From positions 337,774-401,773 of the forward strand of contig JAOPHQ010002284.1 of NCBI GenBank assembly GCA_030340625.1: 64,000 bases of DNA, read 5' to 3'. Position 1 is the first letter of the stretch. Each line of letters starts with the position of its first letter. The DNA comes from Merluccius polli (lineage: Eukaryota > Chordata > Actinopteri > Gadiformes > Merlucciidae). Of this stretch, positions 20,144 through 29,124 are shown piece after piece. Both the position numbers and the translations under genes were made by a program. Below the pieces are notes generated by a model. The model was not told the origin of the DNA. It did no database searches and was given only the letters and a program-made list of their open reading frames with translations.

Positions 20144-20179
20144 TGTTTCTGCCCGGTTTCGAACCGGGGACCTTTCGCG
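20144..20179 (-). pseudogene. tRNA-Val 3' half, interrupted by transposon copy 1
   Basis: The acceptor 3' strand, T arm and 3' side of the anticodon stem of a class C3-context tRNA, ending in TTCGCG at 20174-20179, where the transposon begins. The matching 5' half is absent; the half found at the far side of the tandem pair (36665-36707) is from a TAC gene. Confidence 0.9.
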
Positions 20180-21055
20180 CGGGAGCCGAATATAGTTAAG
20201 CTTAACTTCCCTTAACTTTTCCCATTCATTCTCTATGGTAGTTCTTATCACTACGGATGTAATATATTTTTGGCCACAAGCGGGTTTTTAGGGGCGCTGT
20301 TTCTACAGTTTGAAGAAGAGGAGGCGTGGCGCACAGAGTGAAGAAGAGGAATGACTGAACAGGTAGCTGCGGCACTCATTCATTCATCTATCTATGTATC
20401 TATCTATCTATCTATATATATATTTATCTATCCAACTATAAATCTAACCTTCTGTGTCATATAAAGATATCTATGTAGTATGAAAGGGATAATGTACAGT
20501 GAGATGGTCATTGAGAACCCCCTGGGTGATTCAAGACCCCCCGCTTCGCGTCGAACCGCGTAAACAAATCAGTAGTAGGGTAACACAAAATATAAGCATT
20601 CATAATGTAATATTCAACGAAGCCGTGTAATACAAAAAGATGTTACCTAGTCATTATAAATGTAATTCTGTCGTTTTAATTATTACTGTGTAATACGCAT
20701 GGTGTTTTGCTGTGTACAGAAGATAATGATATATCTATCTATTTATCTATCCAACTATAAATCTAACTGTCTGTGTCATATATGTAGTATGAAAGGGATA
20801 ATGTACAGTGAGACGGTCATTATTGAGAAATAAACCCCCTGGGTGATTCAAGACCCCCCCCCCCCCCCCCCCCCCCCGCTGCGCGTCGAACCGCGTAAAC
20901 AAATCAGTAGTAACACAAAATATAAGCATTCATAATGTAGTATTCAACGAAGCCGTGTAATACAAAAAGATGTTACCTAGTCATTATAAATGTAATTCTG
21001 TCATTTTAATTATTACTGTGTAATATGCATGGTGTTTTGCTGTGTACAGAAGATA
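20180..21055. other. Copy 1 5' non-coding region with 330-bp tandem duplication
   Basis: No gene seen. Contains the left terminus, a TCTA/TCTG-rich microsatellite near 20385-20432, and a tandem duplication with period 330: the same GGTGTTTTGCTGTGTACAG motif ends both units at 20701 and 21031. Copies 2 and 3 have one unit only. The TGTGTACAG just before the ATG may be a splice acceptor for a 5' UTR exon. Confidence 0.75.
20854..20877. repeat. Poly-C run of 24
   Basis: A 24-base C homopolymer in the second unit of the 330-bp duplication; the first unit and the other two copies have only about 6 C here. A length error is possible. Confidence 0.85.
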
Positions 21056-21762
21056 ATGAAGAAGACCATCAGGTTTTTCCCTGGAAGGATGAAGGTCTCT
21101 TTCAGGAAGGGCCCATCTGGCCATCTACGGCAGGACCCCTCTGATGAGGCCATGAGGATCAAAAATAATCCTGCGCTTCAGGACAGGTCTCCTGCTCGGA
21201 AACATGACCTTGTGAAGGTTGATGCCCTCACTGTGGTCGTTCGGCGGGGTGGGGATGTGTCTGACCAACAGGAGCTGATGGGGGAGTATGTACTACAGTT
21301 TGGTAAATACAAGGGGGAAATCATCCCGCTGGCTCCTGGAGAATGATGTTGGCTACATCATCTACCTCATCAAGAAGGTAGATGAGGAGGAGAGAGATGG
21401 ACGCTTCAACCCCCAGGGACCCAGCAAGGACAGCCTTCTCTCATTTCTCGACTATGCCAGGAGCTTCCAGGAAATCGAAGACCTTCATAGGTACCTACTC
21501 TCCAGGCAGCCTGCAGCACCAGTGGCCTCAGAGGCCGACAATCTTGTTGGATTTGGAGCCAGGACCAAGGACACCTGGAGGCAGATCTGGGAGAGCAGGG
21601 CAGACGGATATGCTGCCTTCGTCTTAGGAGTCAAGTGCATCCAAAACAGCAAGATGTACAACCTGCAGCAGTACCTGCTCAAGCAGCAGAGGGCTGAGTC
21701 CTGTCCACCACCTGCAGAAGCCTCCACTACATCAGCTGCCTCCACACCTACATCTACAACAG
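21056..21762 (+). CDS. Dada-like transposase gene copy 1, exon 1 (frameshifted)
   Basis: ATG at 21056 is chosen because the upstream in-frame ATG (21029) is missing in copy 2. Encodes a basic N-terminus and an ExoX-C-like segment (FGKYKGK followed by WLLEN and YLIKKVDEEE, about residues 79-110), then a helical region and an Ala/Thr/Pro-rich tail. The family resemblance is from memory. The exon ends at an ACAG/GTGAGC donor in phase 1. A run of five G at 21313-21317, four in copies 2 and 3, shifts the frame, so the upper frame stops at 21346. Unspliced, the lower frame stops at 21809. Exons 5-8 of this copy remain open. Confidence 0.8.
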
Positions 21763-21850
21763 GTGAGCTCACACAAATATGCAAACTCGTGTTGTATGTG
21801 AACATTTAATGTACTTAACACATTATTAATGTTATTGTTTAATCTCCTAG

Positions 21851-21936
21851 CGATGGAGGAGGATGAGGAGCTGGAGAGAGGGATGTTAAATATTTCTCCC
21901 TCTAAATTTGTCACTGAACTACGTAGGTGGATCTAA
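21851..21936 (+). CDS. Possible alternative terminal exon of the transposase gene, copy 1
   Basis: Follows a TCTCCTAG acceptor. Joined in phase to exon 1 it adds a short acidic tail beginning AMEEDEELERG and stops at TAA 21934-21936, giving a roughly 263-residue N-terminal-only product. It is conserved in all three copies (29898-29983, 41853-41938). Its only visible internal donor leads to an early stop, so it looks like an alternative end rather than an internal exon. Expression is unproven. Confidence 0.4.
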
Positions 21937-22038
21937 TGTATAGTAATAAACAGAGGAAGTTGTAAAAAAAAAAAAAAAAAAAGTTTCTTTACACCCTCAC
22001 TGTACATGATACAAGTCTAATGTTACCTGTGCTTTCAG

Positions 22039-22607
22039 GGCCAGCAGCAGTCCCCATAGCCACAGCTGCGTCTCCAGCAACACGTTTTTCGCCATCAGTG
22101 TGGAAGGAGGATTCTGTTTTGACCAGAATTCACCTGCCATTACTAGTTTGTTATTTTGGCCGTGTTCTGGCCTGTTTTGATGTGTGTGTGTTCTTTTATT
22201 CTATAAAAGGTCTTACATGTCAGCGATGAGGGTGAGTGTTCACGAGTTCTCTTTCTGCATGCTTGTTGCAGTGGTGGTTCAAGGGTTTGGCATGGAAATG
22301 AACATGTGAGCAAGAGAGCAGGAATAACACTTGATTTCTTTTAACAGTGAGGAGTAAACCAACAGCTGCTGCTACACGGTCAAAGTCCAGTATCACTGCT
22401 TCTCCTCTGCAAGGTTAATATACATGCACATACAGCCCATCTTTATTCACTGTGAAGATGATTTCCATTTTTGACGTTTCCTTTTTGTTTTTGTTCTTTT
22501 CTGTTTCACTACCTCCGTTCCAGTGAAGACCCCTCTCCCAATACCGCCTCAGCTGCTCGCTTTGGCTCCATCCTTGACACCATTGCCTGTTGTTTCAAAT
22601 GAACAAA
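22039..22607 (+). CDS. Transposase gene copy 1, exons 2-4 (linker)
   Basis: Three short exons, all phase 1 to phase 1: 22039-22083 (45 nt), 22348-22413 (66 nt) and 22524-22607 (84 nt). Together they encode a Pro/Ala/Ser-rich linker of 65 residues. The exon 2 donor is AACAC/GTTTTT here and in copy 3 but the better AACAG/GTTTTT in copy 2, so splicing may be weakened. Boundaries are inferred from GT-AG sites and phase agreement. Confidence 0.65.
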
Positions 22608-22798
22608 GTATGACATTTCATTTTATTTTAATTGTCCACATCCTATAATACAATATGTATCCCATGTTGATGGCTCCATTTTGGTCCAAACCTTTGCCTC
22701 AATGTTTGCACTGCTGTCATATGATGAGGACCTGTCCTATTGACATTATCTGTTCATCGTGTAATGACTCCCTCACTCTTCCGTTTTGTGTTATGCAG

Positions 22799-23951
22799 CT
22801 CTGCCACACCCTACCTCTCATCCGGTACAGCCTGCAGTCTCTGCTCAGCCTGCAGCCTCTCACCCGTCACCTCCTGTTCATCCTGCAGCCACTGCCCCCA
22901 GCTACGACCATGATGTCAGCTCCTGGAATTGCTCTCACCATCAAAGAGTATGGATGAAGACAGAGATGGAGGCGATGGGGCTATGGCCAGGGTCCCGACC
23001 GGTCCGACATCTGGGGAACATGATCTCCTTGTGGCGACATCCACCTCAGCCCGAGCTCATAAACACCACCTCTGAGCTGCCGTCACCCAACTACTTTCAG
23101 CTCCATCCATTTTTCATTTGGAAGCCAGAGCATGACCTGATGGAGAGGGTGAGGAACAATTACATCCTGCCTTGCTTCTACGGCTGTCCCAACCCCCAGG
23201 TTGCCTCCTCTGGTGTGGGGAGGCCTCGGGTGATAGTTGGCATAAGCGGCCAGTACTACATATTGGCCTCCTGTCTGGGCTGCAAGGTATGCAGACGGCA
23301 CTGGTTTGCAGACAAGCCGCAGTGGGTGGACATGCTGCCGAAGCGATTTCAGAACATCTTGCCAGCCTTCATCACCCATAAGAAGGCAATCTGCAAGACT
23401 GTGATGGATGAGCTGAGACGCAGCGGCAAGTCACCGAATGACATGGCCAACCAGATTAGGGAGATGCTGAATCTGAAATACGAAAGAGCCCACCTGGCCT
23501 ACCTGCTCAGCGTGCAGAACACTAGGGATGCTGAAGCAGGGGTGTATGGACAGAGCACCATCACTGGGTTTCTGAGACGCGAGGACTCACCTGCTCCATT
23601 TAGGGAGTATGAAGATGCAGATGGCTGGTATGGAGTGTCTGTGACTTCACACTACCTGACAGAGTGCCTCCTCCAAGAGTACCAGCGGCAAGAGCTAGCT
23701 CTCACACTCCTGCTACAGGGTACCTTTGGACAGGTCTTCAGGTCCGACCACACTCGCAGAGTGGCAAGTAAGGTCACGTTATCATCTGGCACTATGTCAT
23801 CCTATGCCATTATGAATGAGAACTGGATGATCCTGTCCTGGGTGATGCTGCAGTCAGAGGGTGACCAGCGCCTGGAGCCTATGTACGAGGGGCTGGCTCG
23901 CCGCTACAGTTCTGCTGGAATAGAGAAGGCCAAGTACCAGTGGGTGGACAG
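22799..23951 (+). CDS. Transposase gene copy 1, exon 5 (zinc ribbon and first RNase-H strand)
   Basis: Begins after TTATGCAG; the ATG at 22786 lies in the intron and is not a start. Encodes predicted residues 301-684. After a His/Pro-rich stretch comes HPFFIWKPEHD and a Cys4 ribbon (PCFYGC and GCKVC, near residues 426-465), resembling the Pfam domain I recall as DUF6729. Near residue 617, VFRSDHTRRVA looks like the first catalytic-Asp strand of an RNase-H-fold transposase. The exon ends KYQWVD in phase 2 at a GACAG/GTATGA donor, inside a second Asp motif completed by exon 6. The frame is intact. Confidence 0.85.
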
Positions 23952-24113
23952 GTATGAATCACAATAAATCATAACTAGTTTAAGTACTTATTTTACATAC
24001 ATCTGATTCATAATTATTCAGATATGTAATGGAAACATAATGCTGACACCATTCACTTACATTTTTCCATTAATAATTTCACATTTCTATTTTCTCTTCA
24101 TGTCCAAACACAG

Positions 24114-25224
24114 AGACTGCTGTGCTGCTTTCAGAGTCCCAGACTCAAAGCCTCGGGAGCACCTCTTGTGGGATTCCTGGAGGACCACAGATGCTGTTGT
24201 GGCAGAGGTGACCTCCGGGAACTTGGCCAACACCTGTGCCTCACGGAGCAAGTTCAACAACGACATAGTTGTCAAGTTGGACTTGTTCCACTGCATGCGG
24301 CGGTTCACCAGGGAGTGTGTCTCGGAGCATCATCCACTCTACAGCTCCTTCTGCAAGTTTCTCTCTGCAGCCTTCACTGTAGTAGACCAGAGTGACCTGG
24401 AGAAGCTGAAGGAAGCGTACACCTTCTGTATGATTGCTCCTGCCATTCCAACCAAGCAGCACATCAGGGAGCACTGCAGGACAAAGGTGCCACATCCGAG
24501 GGAACTGGTGCAGAGAGTCGAACAGGTCTTCCACCATTTCTACCTGGCTAAGGACCCCAACGACGTGCTCCTCTTCAAGCCGTCCATGCTGAAGGTCTGG
24601 AGGATCCAGCGTGTGCACATCCTGAGAGGCTGCCTGAGTGACCCGGAAGTGGAGGATGGGATCCTCTATAGGTACGGCGGGACCCTGCAGCTGAATCACA
24701 CCAAGGGCGAGGGGGCGGCTGTGCCTATCTGGATCCCTGTGAGGGGGACCTCCCAGCAGGAGGGCTTTCATTTCCACCAGGCTCGGTGGGTGACCGGTAA
24801 CCAGGTCTCCACTGAGCTGTTCCAGGCCCATGGTTTGACAGGAGTCGTGCGCTGGAACTTCCAGAGGCTGGTGGACTTAAAACAGCCTGACGTTGTTCTA
24901 CCTGCTGTGTTTGACCCTGTGCTGATCATGGATCTGAACGTGGCATCAGTGAAAGTGACGGGGCAGGCCAAATATCCAGTGCTGCACGTGTCCAACAGGG
25001 ACACAGGGGAGAGGTTTGGCCTCCAGTATCTAGAGCCAGTCTGTCGTCCAGTTCCCCTCAACTGGGACAAACACAAGTCCCAAAAGATAGTTCCTCCGGT
25101 GACTCCTGTAGCTCCAGAGACAGAACAGCAGTCCTGCCAGCAGTCCCCTGTCCAAGCTGTGGTGTTCCACTTCCCCGCTGCCCCTGTTGTTTCTTCTGAG
25201 GCCTTGGAGGGAGAAACCTCTGAG
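24114..25224 (+). CDS. Transposase gene copy 1, exon 6 (catalytic core)
   Basis: Follows AACACAG. Joins in phase to give VDRDCCAAF (D684 or D686), the likely second catalytic Asp, then VVKLDLFHCMRRF near residue 741, a conserved Asp-His motif. Downstream a positively charged helical region leads to VPIWVPVRGTSQ-type sequence (here VPIWIPVRGTSQQEG) and HFHQARWVTG, which look like the end of the core. I could not assign the third acidic residue. Ends GAG/GTAAGT in phase 0. Intact in this copy. Confidence 0.85.
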
Positions 25225-25304
25225 GTAAGTACTCGTATTCACTCCCTCACACTCTTCAGCTTTTTGATTATTGTCACTTTAAGCTAATACGCCCTCTGTT
25301 TCAG

Positions 25305-25419
25305 GAGAAGATGGAAATGGGTGAGCTGGCATCCCTTTGTGCTGAAACCCATCCAGCCCCACCAGCAAAGGCCCCAGCCTCACGGGATTCCTCCCCACAA
25401 GCTGCCCTGATGGATACAG
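25305..25419 (+). CDS. Transposase gene copy 1, exon 7
   Basis: 115 nt between TTTCAG and ACAG/GTAATT, phase 0 to 1; encodes an acidic start (EKMEMGE) and a Pro/Ala linker. Followed by a microsatellite-filled intron. Confidence 0.75.
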
Positions 25420-25462
25420 GTAATTCAGATTATATCACACACATGCTTAATAGTGTAGCCAT

Positions 25463-25614
25463 TCTCTCTCTCTCACACACAGTCTCACTCACTCACTCAC
25501 TCACTCACTTTTCTCTCTCCTCACACACACACACACATACACACACACACACTCTCTCTCTCTCTCTCTCTCTCTTACTTATTCACTCTCTCTTCTGTCT
25601 CTCTCTTACACACG

Positions 25615-25706
<92 letters not shown>
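25463..25706. repeat. CT/CA compound microsatellite in intron 7, copy 1
   Basis: Runs of TC, TCAC and CA repeats of about 240 bp. Open frames through it are artefacts. Homologous tracts differ in length at 33501-33725 and 50363-50608. Confidence 0.9.
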
Positions 25707-25771
25707 TGGTTTAAACTAATGATTTGTCATTAAGGCTTTGTCATTAAAATAATTCTGTGCCTCTCTTTCAG

Positions 25772-26832
25772 ATCTAAAGAGCACTCCACCACTGCCCCCA
25801 AGAGCTTCTCCGCGAGCTGCCCGCACTGGCCCCATTAAGACTGGAGGTCTAATATTCGTGTTGGACCACAGCCGATGGACAGAGCCCATGAGAGCTGCCA
25901 TCGATGGACTCCTGGCCAAGCATCATGGCAGGAAAGATATCCTAAAGTCGGTGGATGCTGACTATGCTGCCCTGGTTCAAAGGTCATGCAGGGATCCCAA
26001 CAGCCTCCTGCACCCCACCACCAGACAGCATATCTCTAGATATGTAAAGCATGTAGCTAAGCTCAAGAACGCTAGCACATCACTAAACACCAGCCCGGAG
26101 AAGCTCCTGGAGACCCAGCAGCTGTGGCAGAGTCTGACTGCAGAAGAGGTCAGTGTCCCAGTCACAACTCTGCCACCTGCTGTGGTAAACCCCCCAGCAG
26201 TCAACCCTTCCCAGAGTGCCACCACTAACCAGGCAGAAATAGAAAGGGTGGTGAGGGAGGTCCTGGAAAAGACAGCCCAGCAGCAGCAGCAGCAGCAGCA
26301 GAAGAAGAAGTTGACGAGGACCTGCCTCGCATGTGGCCAGCCGAAGTCCCGCTACCTTGGGGATGGATCATCCATCCACTTTTTCCACCAGGCTGGAGAG
26401 GTGAGGTACTTCTTCTGCTCGAAAAAAGTCTACCAGACTTATGCAGGAGAAGGCCTCACCAATCCAAGGATGTCTTTTGAGGACTTTGCTGCCACTCCCT
26501 TCTACCAGCGGGAGCTGGAGTCATCAAAAGCGAGGGGGGCAGAGAGAAAGAGGGTCAAAGAGGAACGGAGCAAAATAAAAACTGAACAGCACACCTTTGG
26601 CCGCCTTTGCCAGTTCTGCCACCAGCCCCTCAAACAAGGCCCCACAAGCCCACATGTACATGCCACCTTCCCTGGGGTTACTGGCAAATATATATACTGC
26701 CCAGAAAAAGTGTTGTCCCTGTACCGGACACAGGGGATGACCGACACCATGACATGGAGGGACTTTCAACAGTCCAAATTCTATGGGGCTGAAAAGCAGA
26801 GGTGGACAGAGGAGAAGGGAGGGAGGGGCTAG
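25772..26832 (+). CDS. Transposase gene copy 1, exon 8 (duplicated zinc modules)
   Basis: Follows TTTCAG; stop TAG at 26830-26832. Encodes predicted residues 1093-1446: a helical segment starting LIFVLDHSRW, a polar linker, a Q7-K3 run, then two related zinc-like modules. Module 1 is CLACGQP...YFFCSKKVYQTY...MSFEDF; module 2 is CQFCHQP...YIYCPEKVLSLY...MTWRDF. Both share Cys-X2-Cys-X-Gln-Pro, a later Tyr-X-X-Cys, a Lys-Val helix and a Met-X-aromatic-X-Asp-Phe ending, so they probably arose by internal duplication. Likely DNA or target binding; that is inference. Intact frame. Confidence 0.85.
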
Positions 26833-26841
26833 GCTTGTGTC

Positions 26842-27690
26842 TGTTACACCACGTCCGGCTACACGGTCCAACAATCCCATCTAGTGGCAGCTTGTCGCCA
26901 CTCATCATCATTCCCCCAACACACCTGTTGGCAATTGGCAATCACCATTCCCTATTTAAGCCAGGGTTCTCCAGCCAGCCGATGCCAGTTCGTGCTCTTG
27001 TCTACCAAACCTCTTACCAGTGATCCAGTACCTGTCTGTTACTGAACCCCCGCCTGCCTGACTACCCGCCTGTTGCCGAACCCCGCCTGCCTGACTACCC
27101 GCCTGTTGCCGAACCCCGCCTGCCTGACTACCCGCCTGTTGCCGAACCCCGCCTGTCCGACTGCCCACTTGTTGCCGACCCCTCGCCTGTCCGACTGCCC
27201 GCTTGTTGCCGAACCCCGCCTGTCCGACTGCCCGCTTGTTGCCGACCCCTCACCTGTCCGACTGCCCGCTTGTTGCCGACCCCTCGCCTGTCCGACTGCC
27301 CGCTTGTTGCCGACCCCTCGCCTGTCCGACTGCCCGCTTGTTGCCGAACCCCGCCTGTCCGACTGCCCGCTTGTTGCCGACCCCTCGCCTGTCCGACTGC
27401 CCGCTTGTTGCCGAACCCCGCCTGTCCGACTGCCCGCTTGTTGCCGACCCCTCGCCTGTCCGACTGCCCGCTTGTTGCCGACCCCTCGCCTGTCCGACTG
27501 CCCGCTTGTTGCCAAACCCCTCGCCTGTCCGACTACCTGCCTGATGCCGAACCCCCCGCCTGCCCTATTACCGCGGGCCTAGCCTGGCCTGTTGCTATTT
27601 CCCTTTTGTGTAAATAAAGTCCCTGTCTTTTCATCCCGTCTCCGCCTCCCTGTGTTCAGCGCTTGGGTCCACCCGTCCTTTTCCCTAACA
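26842..27690 (+). mobile_element. Solo LTR, copy 1
   Basis: 849 bp bounded by TGTTA and TAACA and by the 5-bp direct repeat GTGTC (26837-26841 and 27691-27695). Contains a TATA-like TATTTAA at 26953-26959, an AATAAA at 27613-27618 and a GC-rich minisatellite at about 27047-27560. No internal retroelement genes, so a solo LTR. It starts 9 bp after the transposase stop, in the same orientation, so its AATAAA may act as the gene's polyadenylation signal. Confidence 0.85.
27047..27560. repeat. GC-rich 31-34 bp minisatellite inside the LTR, copy 1
   Basis: About 16 imperfect units of two main kinds, CCTGCCTGACTACCCGCC- and CCTGTCCGACTGCCCGCT-type, each followed by TGTTGCCGA. Many units are multiples of 3, so several frames on both strands stay open by chance; none looks coding. 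Confidence 0.9.
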
Positions 27691-28335
27691 GTGTCTATCT
27701 TTGCTATATCTGTATATTTGTTCTGTACATGTGTTTTTATTAATCAACTCAAACTAAAGCGAAGACATTGATATTGTCCTTATACAGAATATGCATACCT
27801 TATATTATAATTGCAAAGGCAGTCAACGTTAACCAAATAAGCAATGCATTTATATTACAAGTTAAGCTAAGCTTTTTACACTAAACAAATACACAGGTGT
27901 GTGTTGCACAAAGGCATTGATCATAGTTTATCCCCTCATCTTTTGTAGGAGAAATAATTAGTATTGATATAATGATGGTCTACATTTAAGGACTTAAGGC
28001 TTGGGTCCACCCGTCCTGTTCCCTAACAGTGTCTATCTTTGCTATATCTGTATATTTGTTCTGTACATGTGTTTTTATTAATCAACTCAAACTAAAGCGA
28101 AGACATTGATATTGTCCTTATACAGAATATGCATACCTTATATTATAATTGCAAAGGCAGTCAACGTTAACCAAATATGCAATGCATTTATATTACAAGT
28201 TAAGCTAAGCTTTTTACACTACAAAAATACACAGGTGTGTGTTGCACAAAGGCATTGATCATAGTTTATCCCCTCATCTTTTGTAGGAGAAATAATTAGT
28301 ATTGATATAATGATGGTCTACATTTAAGGACTATA
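27661..28335. repeat. 338-bp tandem duplication at LTR end and right flank, copy 1
   Basis: The last 30 bp of the LTR plus about 300 bp of transposon 3' sequence occur twice, starting at 27661 and 27999. Shared with copy 3 (52564, 52902) but not copy 2. The rest up to 28581 is AT-rich transposon 3' DNA with no gene seen, including a 40-bp direct repeat at 28348-28387 and 28388-28427. Confidence 0.85.
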
Positions 28336-28581
28336 ATATATAATATACAATTGTTAGGAAAACAATCCAGGCAATTCAACATTAGTTCAATTGTTAGGAA
28401 AACAATCCAGGCAATTCAACATTAGTTGAATTGCCCGGATTGCAACGGATTTGAACCGAGGTATCAAACAAAGTTCTGAAATAAGTTGAACATTTCTATT
28501 GGCTGACTGAAGAACCGGCCAAAAATATGGGTCCATCGACGTGATTGGCTGGAAGTTCGTTATAGCTATATTCGGCTGGCC

Positions 28582-29124
28582 AGCCGAATATAGTTAAGCG
28601 TAACTTCCCTTAACTTTTCCCATTCATTCTCTATGGTAGTTCTTATCACTACGGATGTAATATATTTTTGGCCACAAGCGGGTTTTTGGGGGCGCTGTTT
28701 CTACAGTTTGAAGAAGAGTAGGCGTACAGAGTGAAGAAGAGGAATGACTGAACAGGTAGCGGCGGCACCCATTTATCTATCTATGTATCTATCTATATAT
28801 ATATCTATTTATCTATCCAACTATAAATCTATAACAACTATAAACTGTCTGTGTCATATAAAGATATCTATGTAGTATGAAAGGGATAATGTACAGTGAG
28901 ACGGTCATTATTGAGAAATAAACCCCCTGGGTGATTCAAGACCCCCCGCTTCGCGTCGAACTGCGTAAACAAATCAGTAATAACACAAAATATAAGCATT
29001 CATAATGTAGTATTCAAGAAGCCGTGTAATAAAAAATGATGTTACCTAGTCATTATAAATGTAATTCTGTCATTTTAATTATTACTGTGTAATATGCACG
29101 GTGTTTTGCTGTGTACAGAAGATA
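28582..29124. other. Copy 2 5' non-coding region
   Basis: Left terminus, a TCTA-rich microsatellite near 28769-28815 and single-unit 5' sequence. No gene seen. Confidence 0.75.

Larger units (their letters stand above)
1..20179. repeat. Alternating-strand tRNA-Val tandem array, block 1
   Basis: About 80 tRNA genes alternate strand every ~210 bp, head-to-head gaps ~130 bp and tail-to-tail gaps ~145 bp. Spacers are conserved, AT-rich and contain no other gene that I can see. Classes used below. Plus strand, AAC: A1 canonical; A2 has C19 and G56 instead of G19 and C56; A3 has T49 and a TTCAAAA T loop; A3b is A3 with A14 changed to T; A4 has a 31-39 G-G mismatch and T56; A5 has a 27-43 A-A mismatch and T56; A6 has T73 instead of A73. 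Minus strand: C1 CAC, 72 nt, T stem one base short; C2 CAC, also 72 nt; C3 CAC with G18A; C4 CAC canonical; U1 TAC with A58T; U2 TAC or TAG with T11-T24 mismatch; U3 TAC canonical. Plus genes have T4-T5 about 18 nt downstream. Confidence 0.95.
20180..28581 (+). mobile_element. Dada-like DNA transposon, copy 1 (tandem with copy 2)
   Basis: About 8.4 kb. Left end CGGGAGCCGAATATAG and right end (reverse complement) GGCCAGCCGAATATAG share the 12-bp inverted core AGCCGAATATAG. It carries an eight-exon plus-strand gene (21056-26832), a solo LTR and AT-rich termini. Insertion into a multicopy tRNA gene with a 6-bp TTCGCG duplication matches what I recall of the Dada superfamily, which targets multicopy RNA genes; assignment is by this behaviour, not by alignment. 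Copy-specific features are a 330-bp tandem duplication in the 5' region and a one-base gain in exon 1. The right end runs straight into copy 2 through GGCTGGCCAGCC, with no tRNA DNA between them. Confidence 0.85.

Noticed and set aside
22786..22798. ATG at 22786 as the start of a separate 393-residue protein
   Set aside because: It lies directly before a TTATGCAG splice acceptor, and exon phases from upstream exons continue into this frame.
24040..24113. ATG at 24040 as the start of a separate 415-residue protein (also 32082 and 48940)
   Set aside because: The first part is a T-rich intron end followed by CACAG; homology and phase continue from exon 5 across the intron.
24241..24831. Antisense open frame of 196 codons opposite exon 6
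   Set aside because: Shadow of the real exon; no recognisable domain, and broken in copy 2 by the same indels.
25311..25733. Ser/Leu/His/Thr-rich open frame through the CT/CA microsatellite
   Set aside because: Intron 7 simple repeat; frame and length differ among the three copies.
27047..27560. CRISPR-like array of ~32-bp repeats
   Set aside because: Units are contiguous without unique spacers and lie in a eukaryotic LTR.
27039..27617. Long open frames on both strands in the LTR minisatellite (Pro/Leu/Cys-rich or Gly/Gln/Arg-rich)
   Set aside because: Several overlapping frames are open at once because many units are multiples of three; composition is purely repeat-driven. Same for 35012-35728 and 51918-52537.
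26842..27690. LTR region as a 3' UTR native to the transposon
   Set aside because: Exact TGTTA/TAACA ends with a GTGTC duplication mark an inserted LTR.
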